DNA of 64,000 nucleotides from contig NC_081151.1 in the NCBI RefSeq assembly GCF_958295425.1, positions 13,376,606-13,440,605 on the forward strand, read 5' to 3'. The DNA is from Solea solea (lineage: Eukaryota; Chordata; Actinopteri; Pleuronectiformes; Soleidae). The notes beneath the pieces are model-generated. The model searched no databases. It was given only the letters and a program-made list of their open reading frames with translations, and was not told where the DNA came from. The translations under genes were made by a program, and so were the position numbers. Positions 1 to 12,039 of this stretch are shown piece after piece (position 1 is the stretch's first letter; the number at the start of each line of letters is the position of its first letter).

Positions 1-560
1 GCACTCATGAAAACTTCACCTAATCATGCGCAGAAGAGCAAAGGTGGAGACAACAAATTGCGTGTATACTTCATCATGTGATGCGAAACTTCTTTTTATT
101 GTGATCTCAATCTTTATTCGTGCTCTTTTTGTCATCTAATGGTTTTTACTCATTTCACTAATCATTCGTAAAATGGAGGAAACACCTCTTACAGAGACAC
201 GCTAACCCAAATCAAATCAGATTATGAGCTAGTTAAAAAGAGAAGGAAGAGGAATAACTGTGTACAAAAAAGCAAGTAATGAGTACAAACTTCATTGTGT
301 CACAACAGAAGGAGTACACACATAAGTCTGGTGCTTTCATTGAAAATCTTTCTGTAACCTATTTTATTTGTTTCTATCAGTGCTTCTTTACTGTATAATC
401 CCCCCGTTCAATCTTAACATAGACTAAAATAGTTTTAAAACAATATTCATTTATACTTCCCTTAAATTGCCATTGGCTAAACTCAATACAAATATTTGTG
501 TTATTTTTTGATGAAAATGATGAAACACTTTAATCAGAACAAAATGATCAGGCTGGTCAG
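1..560. other. AT-rich flank, no gene seen
   Basis: No exon-like block, repeat family or long frame was recognised. The sequence is AT-rich with short A/T runs. Confidence 0.5.
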
Positions 561-564
561 AACA

Positions 565-800
565 AGTGCCCTTTAGCATGGAGTTTGCATGTTCTCCTCA
601 TGTGTGTGGGTTCTCCAGGTTCTCCAGGTTCTCCAGGTTCTCCAGGTTCTCCAGTTTCCTCCCACAGTCTAAAAACATGCAGAGGTTAATTGGACACTCT
701 AAATTGACCATAGGTGTGAGAGTGAGTGGTTGTTCGTCTGTGTGGCTCTGCAATGGATTGGCAACATGTGGAGGGTGAAGCAGTAGAAGATGAATGAATG
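565..800 (-). repeat. Teleost interspersed repeat fragment with an internal 9-bp tandem array
   Basis: Read on the minus strand it contains the landmarks of a repeat seen again at 6440 and 21140: an attcactctcac-type segment, GGTCAATTTAGAGTGTCC, ACATGTTTTTAGACTGTGG-like sequence and GAACATGCAAACTCCA. Between them AGGTTCTCC is repeated about five times (612-656), an expansion of the 'ggagaacctggagaa' segment of the element. Confidence 0.65.
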
Positions 801-2225
801 AATTCATTCTAAAGTATAAACATTATAATATCATTATAAATGAGGTCAGGAAAACCCTTTAACACCCTTTAAAGTCCCTTTAACATGCATATTTTAACCA
901 TGAAAGGACCGAGTGACCTAAGTGTTTTTACCCATTTTTCCAGAATAAATAAGTTACAGCACATTAAAATACGGTTTTCACAATAAAAATGAAGAAAAAC
1001 AAAACGGTTTATGTAGAGAAAACACTGCAGTTGCACACAAACAACACATTTTGCATTTGATTTTAAATTTGAAGAGTATAAGAAACTGTTGGAATTTTTC
1101 TAACAGCACAGGGTTAAAAAAAAGGGTTAACATTCAAATAAAATCATGAAAACTCAGTTTCAAATTATTATTAATAATTTAGGAACAATACGTTTAGTAC
1201 GTTTAGTTAAATAAAATGACATCATTTGAATGAGGATCAGGAAAGCCTCACTGATGGAAAACTGTGATGTTTATGAGTCAGCTCATCTCCTCAGGTTCCA
1301 GGTGGCAAAGTCAACTTTGTAGAAGACGTTTAAAAGACTTGAGGATCTCAAAGTATGAGCTGATGTGTATAAGCTGCTGAAAGGTCACATAAATAACAAG
1401 GTCAAAGGCCTTGTGGTGCCCTAAAAGTAATCATTTGAAGTCAGTTTAATAGTTTTTGTAGGTGGCGGGTGATGAGAGAGACACACAGGACCTTGACTCA
1501 AATTGTCTGTATCTGGTGACTAAATTATAAAATGCAAAAGTAGTTTTACACTGCATGTGTGTGTGCTGATATTCATGCCTTGCCCTCACTCCTTCCTAAC
1601 TATGATAAAGTAGCTGCAGCCGTTCCCTGGACGCTGCCTTGCTCCCACTGCCCAGGCATCTGCCTCTGTTGCTGCTGCCATCAGGACTGGACTGGGTTCA
1701 GGGAGGCTGGGTGGGAGGAGGGTGTGTCCAACGATTGGGCTCGGGTTTGGGCTTGAAAGCATGAAGTCCTGGGCCACTTTGGCTGAAGGAGAGCGGAGAT
1801 TGGGAGTGAGCCATGCCCTCATGGGTTATGATGAAGGAGGTTGTGGAGGATGAAGATGCAGGAGCCTGGAACATCAGGGCAGGCTGTGTGTGTGTGTGTG
1901 GGTGTGAATCTCAGGTCCCATGGAGGGAGGCAGAGATCTCCCCTGCTAAATCTATTTGTCTGATCTCATCTGTCAATCACTGGATCTGTCAGCAAAGATG
2001 TGCTGCTGGGTTTGGAGGGTAAACTGTTTGTGGATGTGTCAGTCATGGGAGTCCTATGTATTTATAGCAAATACTATTATTGTCAGAGTTTTTTTCAATT
2101 GACATGCTATACATGAATCCAGCAAAGTACTGAAAGTAAGCAAAACTGCACAGGACAAAACAATCAGCACATTACTTCACTTCTGAAGTCTTTACACTGG
2201 CTCACAGTCACTTATAGCAGACTTT
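801..2225. other. No gene seen
   Basis: AT-rich at first, then a more GC-balanced 1560-2030 stretch with a short (GT)n at about 1886. Frames there (65-78 codons) overlap on both strands and match nothing recognised. Confidence 0.4.
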
Positions 2226-2490
2226 AAGGAAAGGAAAGGATCTTTATTGTCATTATACAACTGGTTATTGCACAACGAAATGTCAAGGTCAGATGGAGGG
2301 TTGATCAGAGCCACTGCAACAAGGGACCAACCAGACCGAATGCGTCCAACATTCTAACATGTTTTGATGGCGGGAGGAGAACATGCAAACTCCACACAGA
2401 AAAGGTCCCAGATCAGGAATTGAACCCAGCACATTCTTGCTGTGAGGCAACAGTGTTAACCACTAGTAACCACTGTACCACCATGCCGCC
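2226..2490 (+). repeat. Teleost interspersed repeat fragment
   Basis: Contains GATCTTTATTGTCATTATAC..CAACGAAATGTC, then the 'gaggagaacatgcaaactccacacagaaa ... gaacccagcac ... gtgttaaccactagt...accatgccgcc' layout that ends many fish repeats. The ending resembles a degenerate tRNA-like tail. The second half is related to the repeat at 6440-6775. Confidence 0.55.
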
Positions 2491-2994
2491 AGTTGAAGTT
2501 CTGCAAATCACTAAAAAGAATATAAATCTACTGACTTATGCTTATGATCAATTTCCACTACTGAAGGGTTATTTTAACAAGTTGGTAACTTACAGTCACA
2601 TCAGTATAAATACATTACACAGTATTCAGTCCTCAGTCTGAACACTAACAACAGTGTTTCATCACAGCGACAAGAAAAAAGGAAAAACATAACATCTTAA
2701 AACTCGACAGAGATCGAAGTTCGGCGGTCGACGTATAGACACGAAACAAAGGGAAATGCAACCATGTGACCACGTATGTTTTTGAGATGAGACGCACTCC
2801 ATGGTTTTCCTCCTCGTGAAAGATCATGTAATGTTAACTCACGATGACGGTTAAGACACAACACGAGACAGCGTGTCATGTAGCGTGGGACACAGCGATG
2901 CTACAACTGTCATGTGAACTTGGATTTAGACTCTCCAATTACACACACACACACACACAAAATACACACATACAGGCTCTCAGGTGAAGAAGGA
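2491..2994. other. Downstream flank, no gene seen; (CA)n at 2941-2959
   Basis: Two overlapping 60-codon minus-strand frames here have no recognisable similarity. The only clear structure is a short (AC)n. Confidence 0.4.
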
Positions 2995-3000
2995 TTTATT
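2995..3000 (-). terminator. Candidate polyadenylation signal AATAAA
   Basis: TTTATT on the plus strand reads AATAAA in the direction of the gene, about 300 nt after the extended stop and 600 nt after the TGA. Another AATAAA at 3390-3385 falls inside the possible coding tail. A TG-rich stretch follows within about 50 nt, as (CA)n on the plus strand at 2941-2959. This is a short motif, so the call rests on position. Confidence 0.35.
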
Positions 3001-3297
3001 TTGGTGAGAGTTGAAAAAAAACAGGAATAAAAGAGTCAATAACTGTTGCATGTGAAAAGGTTAGGACTCGTAAAACACTCTTCATTAACCGGGTAGAGTT
3101 TGTGAAGCGAGTCAAGGACTGAGATTAATTATGAGACTCTCCTCTCGCACACAGACATACCAGTCTGGTGCCAGTGTTGTACAAAGGGGAGGGTGGAGGT
3201 GACAGTGGTGGTGTGGGTGTGTGGTGGTGGTGGTGGTGGTGGGGGGGTTTCTTCATTTCTAGGTGATTCATGTTTGAAGAGGGCTTGCAAAATTGCT

Positions 3298-3519
3298 TTA
3301 TGGAAAAATGGCGAGCGGCTCGACGGGAACATTAGGCGGAGGCAGAGGGGACGCCGGTGTTTCATTAGGGAGCTCTACTCCGCCTTTATTACCCAGATTT
3401 GGAGTTTTATGATTATCATTATTTGCAATAGAATCATTATTCGCATATATCTGCTCGTCAGCCATTTGGGCTGGGGACGGTGGGACCTGCCGTCTCTGTG
3501 ACTGAATCTGTGAGTGTGT
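3298..3519 (-). CDS. ppp1r37-like: Possible spliced C-terminal extension of the PPP1R37-like protein
   Basis: Downstream of the TGA, another minus-strand frame stays open for 73 codons to TAA at 3300-3298. It is proline- and asparagine-rich (SQIQSQRRQVPPSPAQ, QIYANNDSIANN, SPLPPPNVPVEPLAIFP) and free of simple repeats. An intron from GT at 3601-3600 to AG at 3521-3520 (82 nt, spanning the (CA)n tract) would remove the TGA and join the two frames exactly, giving a protein of about 453 visible residues. The acceptor ctcatcacctcag is good; the donor ACA|GTCTGA is weak. A proline-rich tail is expected for PPP1R37. The alternatives are plain 3' UTR or a conserved non-coding element. Confidence 0.35.
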   Translation of the reverse strand, partial: THSQIQSQRRQVPPSPAQMADEQIYANNDSIANNDNHKTPNLGNKGGVELPNETPASPLPPPNVPVEPLAIFP

Positions 3520-3564
3520 CTGAGGTGATGAGAACAAGGTTTGCCATTTTGCCTCCTCTCTCGC

Positions 3565-3590
3565 TGTGTGTGTGTGTGTGTGTGTGTGTG
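3565..3590. repeat. (TG)13 microsatellite just after the terminal stop
   Basis: Uninterrupted TG dinucleotides, reading (CA)13 in the gene's direction, 5 nt beyond the TGA and inside the putative 82-nt intron. Confidence 0.95.
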
Positions 3591-3595
3591 AGATC

Positions 3596-3748
3596 TCAGA
3601 CTGTGGCCATGCTCTCGGCAGCTCCGTCGGCCTCAGTCGACAACATGTCTGACGTGTCCACGTCAAGGCCGCAGCGCCTGGCGTTGGTCAGGCAACACTG
3701 GGTGATCTCTGACTGTAGCCTCTTCTGAGTCTCCATCAGGAACTCATC
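3596..3748 (-). CDS. ppp1r37-like: PPP1R37-like terminal exon i with TGA stop
   Basis: 153 nt: 50 residues beginning DEFLMETQKRLQSEITQCCL and ending ESMATV, then TGA at 3598-3596. It matches the helix after the LRR domain of PPP1R37 (VKSFIETQKALLAEIQNGCK), and the phase agrees with exon h. The acceptor atcaacag|GAT lies directly downstream of (TG)11 on the transcribed strand, an unusual polypyrimidine substitute. With this stop the protein lacks the long acidic/proline tail of mammalian PPP1R37. Two polyadenylation-like hexamers lie downstream (3390-3385 and 3000-2995). The match to the family and the phase make the exon secure despite the 35-kb intron; the use of this exact stop is less sure. 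Confidence 0.85.
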   Translation of the reverse strand, partial: DEFLMETQKRLQSEITQCCLTNARRCGLDVDTSDMLSTEADGAAESMATV

Positions 3749-4314
3749 CTGTTGATCACACACACACACACACACACATTACATTATCTTAACATATGTT
3801 AAATAATGTGTCTTTGATCGTTTAGTTCAGAGGTTCAAAGGCTGATATCATGGCCTTGTGCCAAAGAAATGTCATTTATTATACATCTAGAATTACCATA
3901 GTACTTTGTGTGTGCTGCCACAAATTCTCACAATTTTCACAGCCAATGAAATACAGTTACATCATGTTGGTTATAAATGAGTATGAGATCATAGTAGATG
4001 CCCCCAACACTTGTTATGAAGGAATTCTTGGCTCAGGTCAAACTTGATCCAGCCCATACTGTATATAAAGCATACAATCTAAACAGTATGAAAGGATTAA
4101 ATAAGTCTCATTGTGGAAATATTCATCTCATTGTGGCACTAGGGGAGAAATCTCTTGAAAAACGGCTCGAGAGTGAAGAACTGGACTATAGCAGTATGCT
4201 GCCTCCTGCATGGCTGGCTGCTGGCTGCCAGAATCACTGATGCACTTTCCCGCCTCATAAATTATCGCGGCGTCGCCACGTGAGATGCTGTCAGGAAGGA
4301 CCAGCATCTCACCA

Positions 4315-4346
<32 letters not shown>

Positions 4347-7300
4347 GTCAGGGCAGCAGCTCCAGCCCTCGTCTCCGAACCCAACTGTCCTCGCTCTATG
4401 TTTGTCTTTTCAAACATCATGATGCTGAGACCAGCGCTTCTGAAAACATCCACATGTTGGCTTTGCATAATTGAGGAGAGCGGCCTGAGTGCACCCTAGG
4501 TGTGATGGACTGCTGTTGACAAACACCGCGTAATAGGTATTTTCTCAATCAGGAATGGATCCAATTTGGTTTCAAACTTTGAATTCTTAATTCCAATTCA
4601 GGTACTGATCACATAATCCAAAGATTTGTGTCCAAAAGTAAAGAAAAAACCCTCAAGAATGCTGAGAATTGTGGGTGAATTCAATGATAGTTCAGACCTC
4701 TTCACCTGCTCTATGTGTTTGGAGGTTGAAAAATGGGGTTAAATGACATTTGCAGCATCTATTAAAAGAACAAAGTTCACAGACAAAGACATCCTTATCC
4801 CACACTAATGTTCATAGAGAAAATGTTAAGCTCATGGAGACACAGGAGCTGAGGTAAATTTGAACAGAGGAATAAAAAAAACACAGAAATAACACATTTG
4901 AACTTACTAATGAGGCAGCAGTGGATCAACATAGCAGCATTTCTCTATAGACTTTGGTGGAGGAGAGAGTGTGGTTTACAAACTCAAGTTTCCAGTTAGA
5001 AAAGGCAGTCTAAAGGCATATACTGTGCATTCACAGCAACAAGGTGCAGAGTTTTAGTAAATTGCTGAAAATACAGCTGTATTTTTTTATGTCAGAAGAT
5101 TTTGGACCCTAACATTTGAAAGTTCGGGAAAGGTCGCTCTGTTGGACCTTCACACATCAGATGGACACAAACCTGTCTATGTGTATATCAATTGTATAGG
5201 GATGATATTTCAGTCATGTTGGAAACCACTCCCCTATCCCATCCCCTATATTCATCATTAGCAATACAAATAACAAGTCCCACCCACACTTGACTGCAAC
5301 ATGTCGTTGATTGTTGTAAAATGTTGTGCCATATAACTACATTACATAAATACATTAAAGTTTTTTTTTTTCAAAACTTTACCAACAGCAGAAAACAAAA
5401 CTAAAAATGTGTCCAAGCTACGGCAGCAGTTGTACTCTCCTCTCTTCCTTCCCTCTTTCCTCTTCACCTCCTCCCTGTTCCTCCCTCCCTCCCTCCCTCC
5501 CTCCCTCAGTGGTGGTGGTGGTCTGCAGCAGAGCAGTTAATAAAGAGATTGATTATCGGCCTGTCAGGAAGTGACAGTTGGACAGGGCTGCTCTGCATGA
5601 ATGACAGAGGGCATGCTCACCACGCAGCAGCCAGCCTGACACACACACACACACACACACACACACGGGTGCCTTTGCCAGCACCGGGGGTAGGTGAGGT
5701 GGAGGAGGATGTGTGTGTGTGTGTGGGGGGGGGGGGGGGCTGGATAGTGGAGACATGAGCATGTGGAGAACAGCAAAGCAACCTTCTGCTGGTGGAAGAG
5801 GTTCATCTCTGTGTGTGTGTGTGTGTGAGTGAGTGAGAGGAAGAATATTTCTGTATTAAAATGACAGCACTGTCTCAAAGCCACAGTGAGTTCTCAGCGA
5901 CTCTCTCGCTCTCGCTCGCCTGCAGCCTCCTTGACACCTCGGAGCAGGTCTGCAGTTTTACAACACGGCGAACATACAGTCTGCAGTTAGCAGACGTTCA
6001 GAGGAGAGTCAGTGCTGGACAAGTGTGTGAGGAAGAGGGAAACTAATATAAAACATTATATTTTACATTTACATTTTGTAACAGTTTAGTTAAGATAGAA
6101 AAACCTCAAATACTGATGCAAATTGTTGGTCAACATTTAATTTTAATAGTGAAATTAGCAGTGAATGAATTCCTTTCAATATAAGCTAAATTCCTTACGT
6201 AATTCAACCAGAACCTTTTGCAGAGAGAGCATCCACGTGTGGAGCAGAGGGCATTTCTCCTGCCTAATAAACCAAAGATTGGGCCTCGTTTGTTAGAAGG
6301 TTATATATCCAGCATTACTTAAAATCAGACAAAGTCTCAGAAAAACTCTCATCCCACACCAAAGTCCAGAGAGAAAACCAATGATTTTAAGCTCATGGAG
6401 ACACAGAAGCTGCTGGGCCACTGCTGCCTTGTTTGGTCTGTTTGTCAGTCAGTCATCATCTACCGCTTTATCCTCCACCAGAGTGTCGCGGGGGGTGCTG
6501 TGCCAATCTCAGCTCCATCGGGTGATAGGCGGGGTCAGTCCATCGCAGGGCCACACACACAGATAGAGACAAACAACCATTCACTCTCACTCTCACTCCT
6601 ATGGTCAATTTAGAGTGTCCAATTTACCTAATCCCCACATTGCATGTTTTTGGACTGTGGGAAGCCGGAGAACCTGGAGAGAACCCACACGCACACACGG
6701 GGAGAACATGCAAACTCCATGCAGAAAGGCCCTTGTTCCAACCGAGAGTGCTAACCACTACACCACCGTGTGGCCCTGGTCCATTTGTGTCAAGTTTAAA
6801 AACAGATGCAGTCTTCCAGAAACTGGGTGTTCCTTAAAATAGTTGCACTACATGTGTCCTTTACTGGCGAGGGTCAGTTCATATCTACAAATCACATCGT
6901 TGGTACCGCTCACACAGTGGCACGTGCTGTCCGTCTGCCAGGAGGATTGTATCAGTCATCCAGGCCGATACCCACGTTGACCTTGACTTCAAAACTGAAG
7001 CTTTGGATTAAATCAGTGAATCCACTTTTGAACACTGTTTTACATTTTTTTTCTGAAAGAGCCCAGTTGTTATTTTCATGTTGAATGCAGATGAAAAATC
7101 AAATGTTATTGCCTACATGACAAGGCCAACAGACCATTTTGCCCTTGTGTTGCTAACTTTGCCTTGAGCTGTTCGTGTTCCAGGTGTTTAGTCAGTTTTT
7201 ATTAAATTGAATTGTCTTATTTATCCTTTATTTAGCCATAGTCACATTAAGATACGAGGTCTCGGGAGTCCTGGCTAAGATAGTAGATAGACATTGCCTT

Positions 7301-10300
7301 GTCTCCACTACATGGTCCCAGCTCGCCTCGGCACGGCACGACTACACTGTTTGGTTGTGTTTCCATTACATTATTGTACCACCTTAAAATAACCGTGCCA
7401 TGCCGAGGCGAGTTGAGTAGCGCTAGTGGAAAAGGAGCTATAGATAGCAAAAATAGTTACAGAGACAATTTCAGATAGAATATAAAAAGGAGGTAATTAA
7501 ACAAGTAAAAAAAGAGAGACATAATACAAGTGCAGAGGTAAAAGAGGTTATGTAAAACAACAACATGTCTCTTTCAGGACGGTCCAGAAAACACAAGGCA
7601 GTGTCTGTAGTGAAATTTTGTTTTGCAGCTCAGTCCATGTCCATGGTGCATAGAAGGAGAAAGCAGTTTCACCAAATTCTGAGTTAATTCTGCAGGAACA
7701 TTTAAAAAAAGTCACGTGGTAGACAGCTGGTGCTGTAGTTGCTGATGCTGTATGATAAAAGGCTAGAAATACACACAGGAAGTTTACCTACAAGGCCATG
7801 ATAGTAAAAAGCAGCATATGTGAACGTTCTACAAGGTCCAGACACCGTGAAAATAAAGGTTGACATTCTAAATTTCTGACAGCTCAAAGCCTCCCGTCTC
7901 CTCTCCTTGTGACAACTTTGCCTGATCAAACCTTTGTGTCACTTATTAAACCTTTCTCTATATTTTACTCTTTGCTCTACAGTGTTAAATCTATAGTAAG
8001 AGTGTTAATTGCCTCTTAGATTCACTGTGACGATGCATTTTGATGTACATTTGTTGATGATAAATAAAGATGTTTTATTTATTTATTTATTTATATTGTG
8101 TACCTTTAAACAGTCAGTAAGTGCTGTGTGTGTATTCGTCTGATGGAAAAACACAACTTCATCCATTAAGATCTAATTGAAATAAATTTTCATTAGCACT
8201 GAAAATGTTTACAGTCACACAACATCATCATTTTAATGAATCCTTCACGTTCTAATGGGAGGAAAGAATTGCTTTTACATGTCTGTCTTTAGTTTTTATC
8301 ACAGTTTTAATAGGACACTTTTTAATTAGACGCAGAGAGGTGACTGGTATTAGCAGCCACAGTTGCTTTTGCTTTTGTCTGATACGTGCTCAACTGCAAA
8401 GACTTGCATATTGGATCTTTACATGAAGTGTATTATGCACTATGGTAAATACATATGCATGTACTAGACCAGGTGTTGAAGGATGAAATGACCCATGTCT
8501 GATGTGAGACACCACACGTCTGTATTTCTGTTGTAGCCATGTTTGAGGTATGAAAACACATGTGTTACAGTCTGTGGTCTGATAAGCTCAAGAGAAGCAA
8601 TGACACTGTTTAAAAAAATAAAATGAAAAGTCTTCACTTTTCATGTTCGGCACCTTCAGTATGAGCTGGGACTGTCAGTGTAAGTATATACTTACATTTA
8701 CTAAGGGTTTTTTTTAAAGTCTTTCTCTGTGTGTGTACATTGTTTATTATTGTGTGCCCACATATTGGCTTTGACCTATACCTGACTAACTAAAAAACGA
8801 TCTATAGTTTTTTTTTCTCAGTCAAGGACCCACTACAAGATAACTTTAAAGTTTTGATTAGCAAATATGAATTATAAATTATGAATTCATTCTTTTCAGG
8901 CTATACAGTACGTACTCATTGTTGGGGCCTTTTGTATGCATATACTGTGGCAGGCTGCAGTTGTACAATGTTAATTTGCATTGTCCCTATCAAATAAATG
9001 ACAATTTAAAAAAGTGGAAAATATACTATATGTATATGTGTAGATTTGTATTTATTTCAACATTTTTGTGTAAAAGGAGTTGCTAAAATGTAGTTTAAAG
9101 GCTCTTTAGGGTTCCATTTAATGCAACACAGCTTATGTGTTGCATTAAATGGTGCATTGTTATTTTCACTGCTCACACAGTTGATACATCTCTGGCTGTG
9201 GATTGTAAATCTGTGCACATGTTTGATAAATCCGATCATAAAAACTCTTAATGATGTGACATTGTGAGTCTATATAATCTCACATATTTTTAAAGCACAT
9301 AAAAAAAAACAACCTATTTTTCATGTAAACGTGCAGGGGCTCCGTCTTGCTTTGCTTCCTCTAATAATAATAATAATAATAATAGTACTTGCTAATAATC
9401 ATATTTTAGTGGTTGGTCCCCTCTTGTACATGTTGATGTGTAAAATCAGCTCACATCTCATGGGAATGTCATGCCGTGATATCTTTCTTTTAATAATACA
9501 TGGAATCGAGGTGCCAGACTTTCAGCACAGCAAAACTAATTTAGTGATTCCTCAAACACACACACACACACACACACACCAAATACACTCTCCTTCCCCC
9601 AAACCACACTACACATTTTTTTGCACTTGATCAGCGACTGGAACAATCAATACCTAGATTGAGTAAGCGGACTCATGAGCCTGGAATCAAGACTGTTTTT
9701 TTTTTTCTTTCACTAAAAGGGAGGAGGAGTGTTTCACACCCAGAGAGGAGGAATAAGAGAGGGGGAGTCGATGGAGGACGAGGCGGAGGAGGAGACGCAG
9801 ATGGACAAGTGCTTTTTACGGCTGAGTCTTCCTCTGGCTCGCTGCCACGGCCACAGACTCTCTTTGTTTGCCAGACTACTAAACTAATAGAGATAAAGGC
9901 AGGTTCCTGCTGGCCCCGAATTAGAAAGTCGTTAAGAAATATGAACACACATGGGAGCAGGCGTGTGTGTGTGTGAGTGTGTGTGTGTGTGTGTATGTAC
10001 GTGCGCACACGGGGACAAACAAACACACATGTAGAAATGCGCAAGACATACTGCAAGTTTGAGCACTGTCAGGTAAGACTGAACAACAATAACTGTTCGA
10101 AAATCAATACTGCGATTTCAAAAAAGCCACTTTTGAACTCTTCTACGTTTAATTCCAATAATACTTAAATGTTAAACACAGTTCATATCTTTAAGTTGTA
10201 ATCCTTCCATTAGAGTACAGATACAGCAGTTATTCTTCATCACTTGTCAAATCTACACAGTGAATATTGAATTGAAGTTTTACTTAAAAAAAGAGTATAT

Positions 10301-12006
10301 TATCACAAATATTTGACGCTGTATCCTCAGAAAAACAAATGTTATTAGGGTCTGCCTCGGGGACAGAAGTACACACGCACACCTACGCACACACCTACAC
10401 ACACACACACACACACACTCCTCCCTGAGCCTTGGTGACTTTGTCACCATTCTCCTCCATTTGCTGTTGTGTCCATATTCTAATGGCTGTGTCAAGGCCT
10501 CCATTTGACAGGTTGTTGTTGTTGGTAGGCTCATGCATGTGTGTGTGTGTGTGTGTGTGTCGATGTATCATATTCCATCCATGTCAGATATCTATGAAGG
10601 AAAGTACCGTGCAAGTGTAAAACATGTAATCTGACTAGTGTATCAACCAGTGAATAAAATAAAGAGAAGGTTATGCTTAAATGCTTAAACCACCATTAAA
10701 TCCATCATTTGGAGAAATTACCAAATGATCACATTTGAAATGTGCTGTAGTGTAAAATCACTGATTTTCTCTATGGACTTTGGTGTAGTGGTTCACAAGG
10801 CGACACAAACTCATATTCCTAGCTGGAAAAGGTGGTCTAATGGTGAGAAAAAGTGGCAAACCTATTCATAAAATTGCATGATCCTAATTAGGTTATTATT
10901 TTTATTAGGTGAACCTTTTTTTTTAAAGTGACTAAAATAATGTTTTTCCTCATTTCCCTGCTGGCATCCATTCCCTCAGATTTGTGTCTGACGATGGACG
11001 TGCTGGGGCACCGATGATACCTCATACCACCATGTGATGGAGTCTCTCTCTTGTTTATCTCTATATAAACTCCACATGAATAACTAATGCTCATTTATTT
11101 CCTAAAACAGCTGCTCATTTGTGCTTTTTGTCAAATGTTAGGAAAGAGTGCGTTAGCTGCTATTTTAGACGGCTGATTAATCCCCATTTAGCACAGGATG
11201 TTGTACTGTGAGGGTTTGAGTCACAGTGTGTTCAGTGTGGCTCAATGATGACTTTTGATTGGTTTCCGTACAACAGTGTGGGGCTCAGTGGTTCATGGGA
11301 AGTAGCAGTGATGGAAAAGCAAGTACTGAGATCTCCATCCTGTCACTCTATGTCATATTAAACAAAACACACCGACGTGCCAGCTTTGCAAAGTCTTCAC
11401 TCATGTGACTGTTTGGGAAGAGCGTCAGATCGTCTTTCTAAAATTATAAATGGATTTCTCATATTCTCTCTCATCATGTCCATGATGGCCCCGCCCACAT
11501 TTGCCCACCTCAAGACCATGCCTCTTTCCATGATACCTGGGTAGTAAGTGGGCCTGTGCTTGAAGTGGACAAATTAAGCTTGGGACCCATATTGCCAGCC
11601 TGAATAGAACCATCATGGGGCCAACAAGGACATGCTGGCTGGCTGGGGGAGAATAAGAGGATGGTTTGGTTTATTTTAGTTCAGTTTAGTTTAATAAATG
11701 CATTTGAAGCAGGTAAAGTGTACAAATACATTAAGCTCAGCAAGCAAAAAAAAGATGCTGTGTACCACATTAGGGACTTGCTAATTTCCATCTGTAGTCA
11801 TGCAACACACAGACACACACCGTCTGGTTTCTGTGACTCAGAGGACTTTACACTGACTTACATGCATTCCATTTCCTGGAGACTTACTCTAACCTTAACC
11901 ATAACTACTACTGGCCTAACCCTAACGTTAACCCTAACCTGAACTAATTCTAACCCTAAAACTAACAAAACCCACAAAAAGTGTATTGGTCCTCACAAAG
12001 ATAAGT

Positions 12007-12039
<33 letters not shown>

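Noticed and set aside
9114..9152. MicroRNA gene
   Set aside because: The stem is only 17 bp, with no extension and a loop of 5 nt, too short for a standard precursor.
11885..11960. Interstitial telomere from CCCTAA words
   Set aside because: Words are few and degenerate and belong to a dispersed repeat that recurs inverted at 63185-63560.
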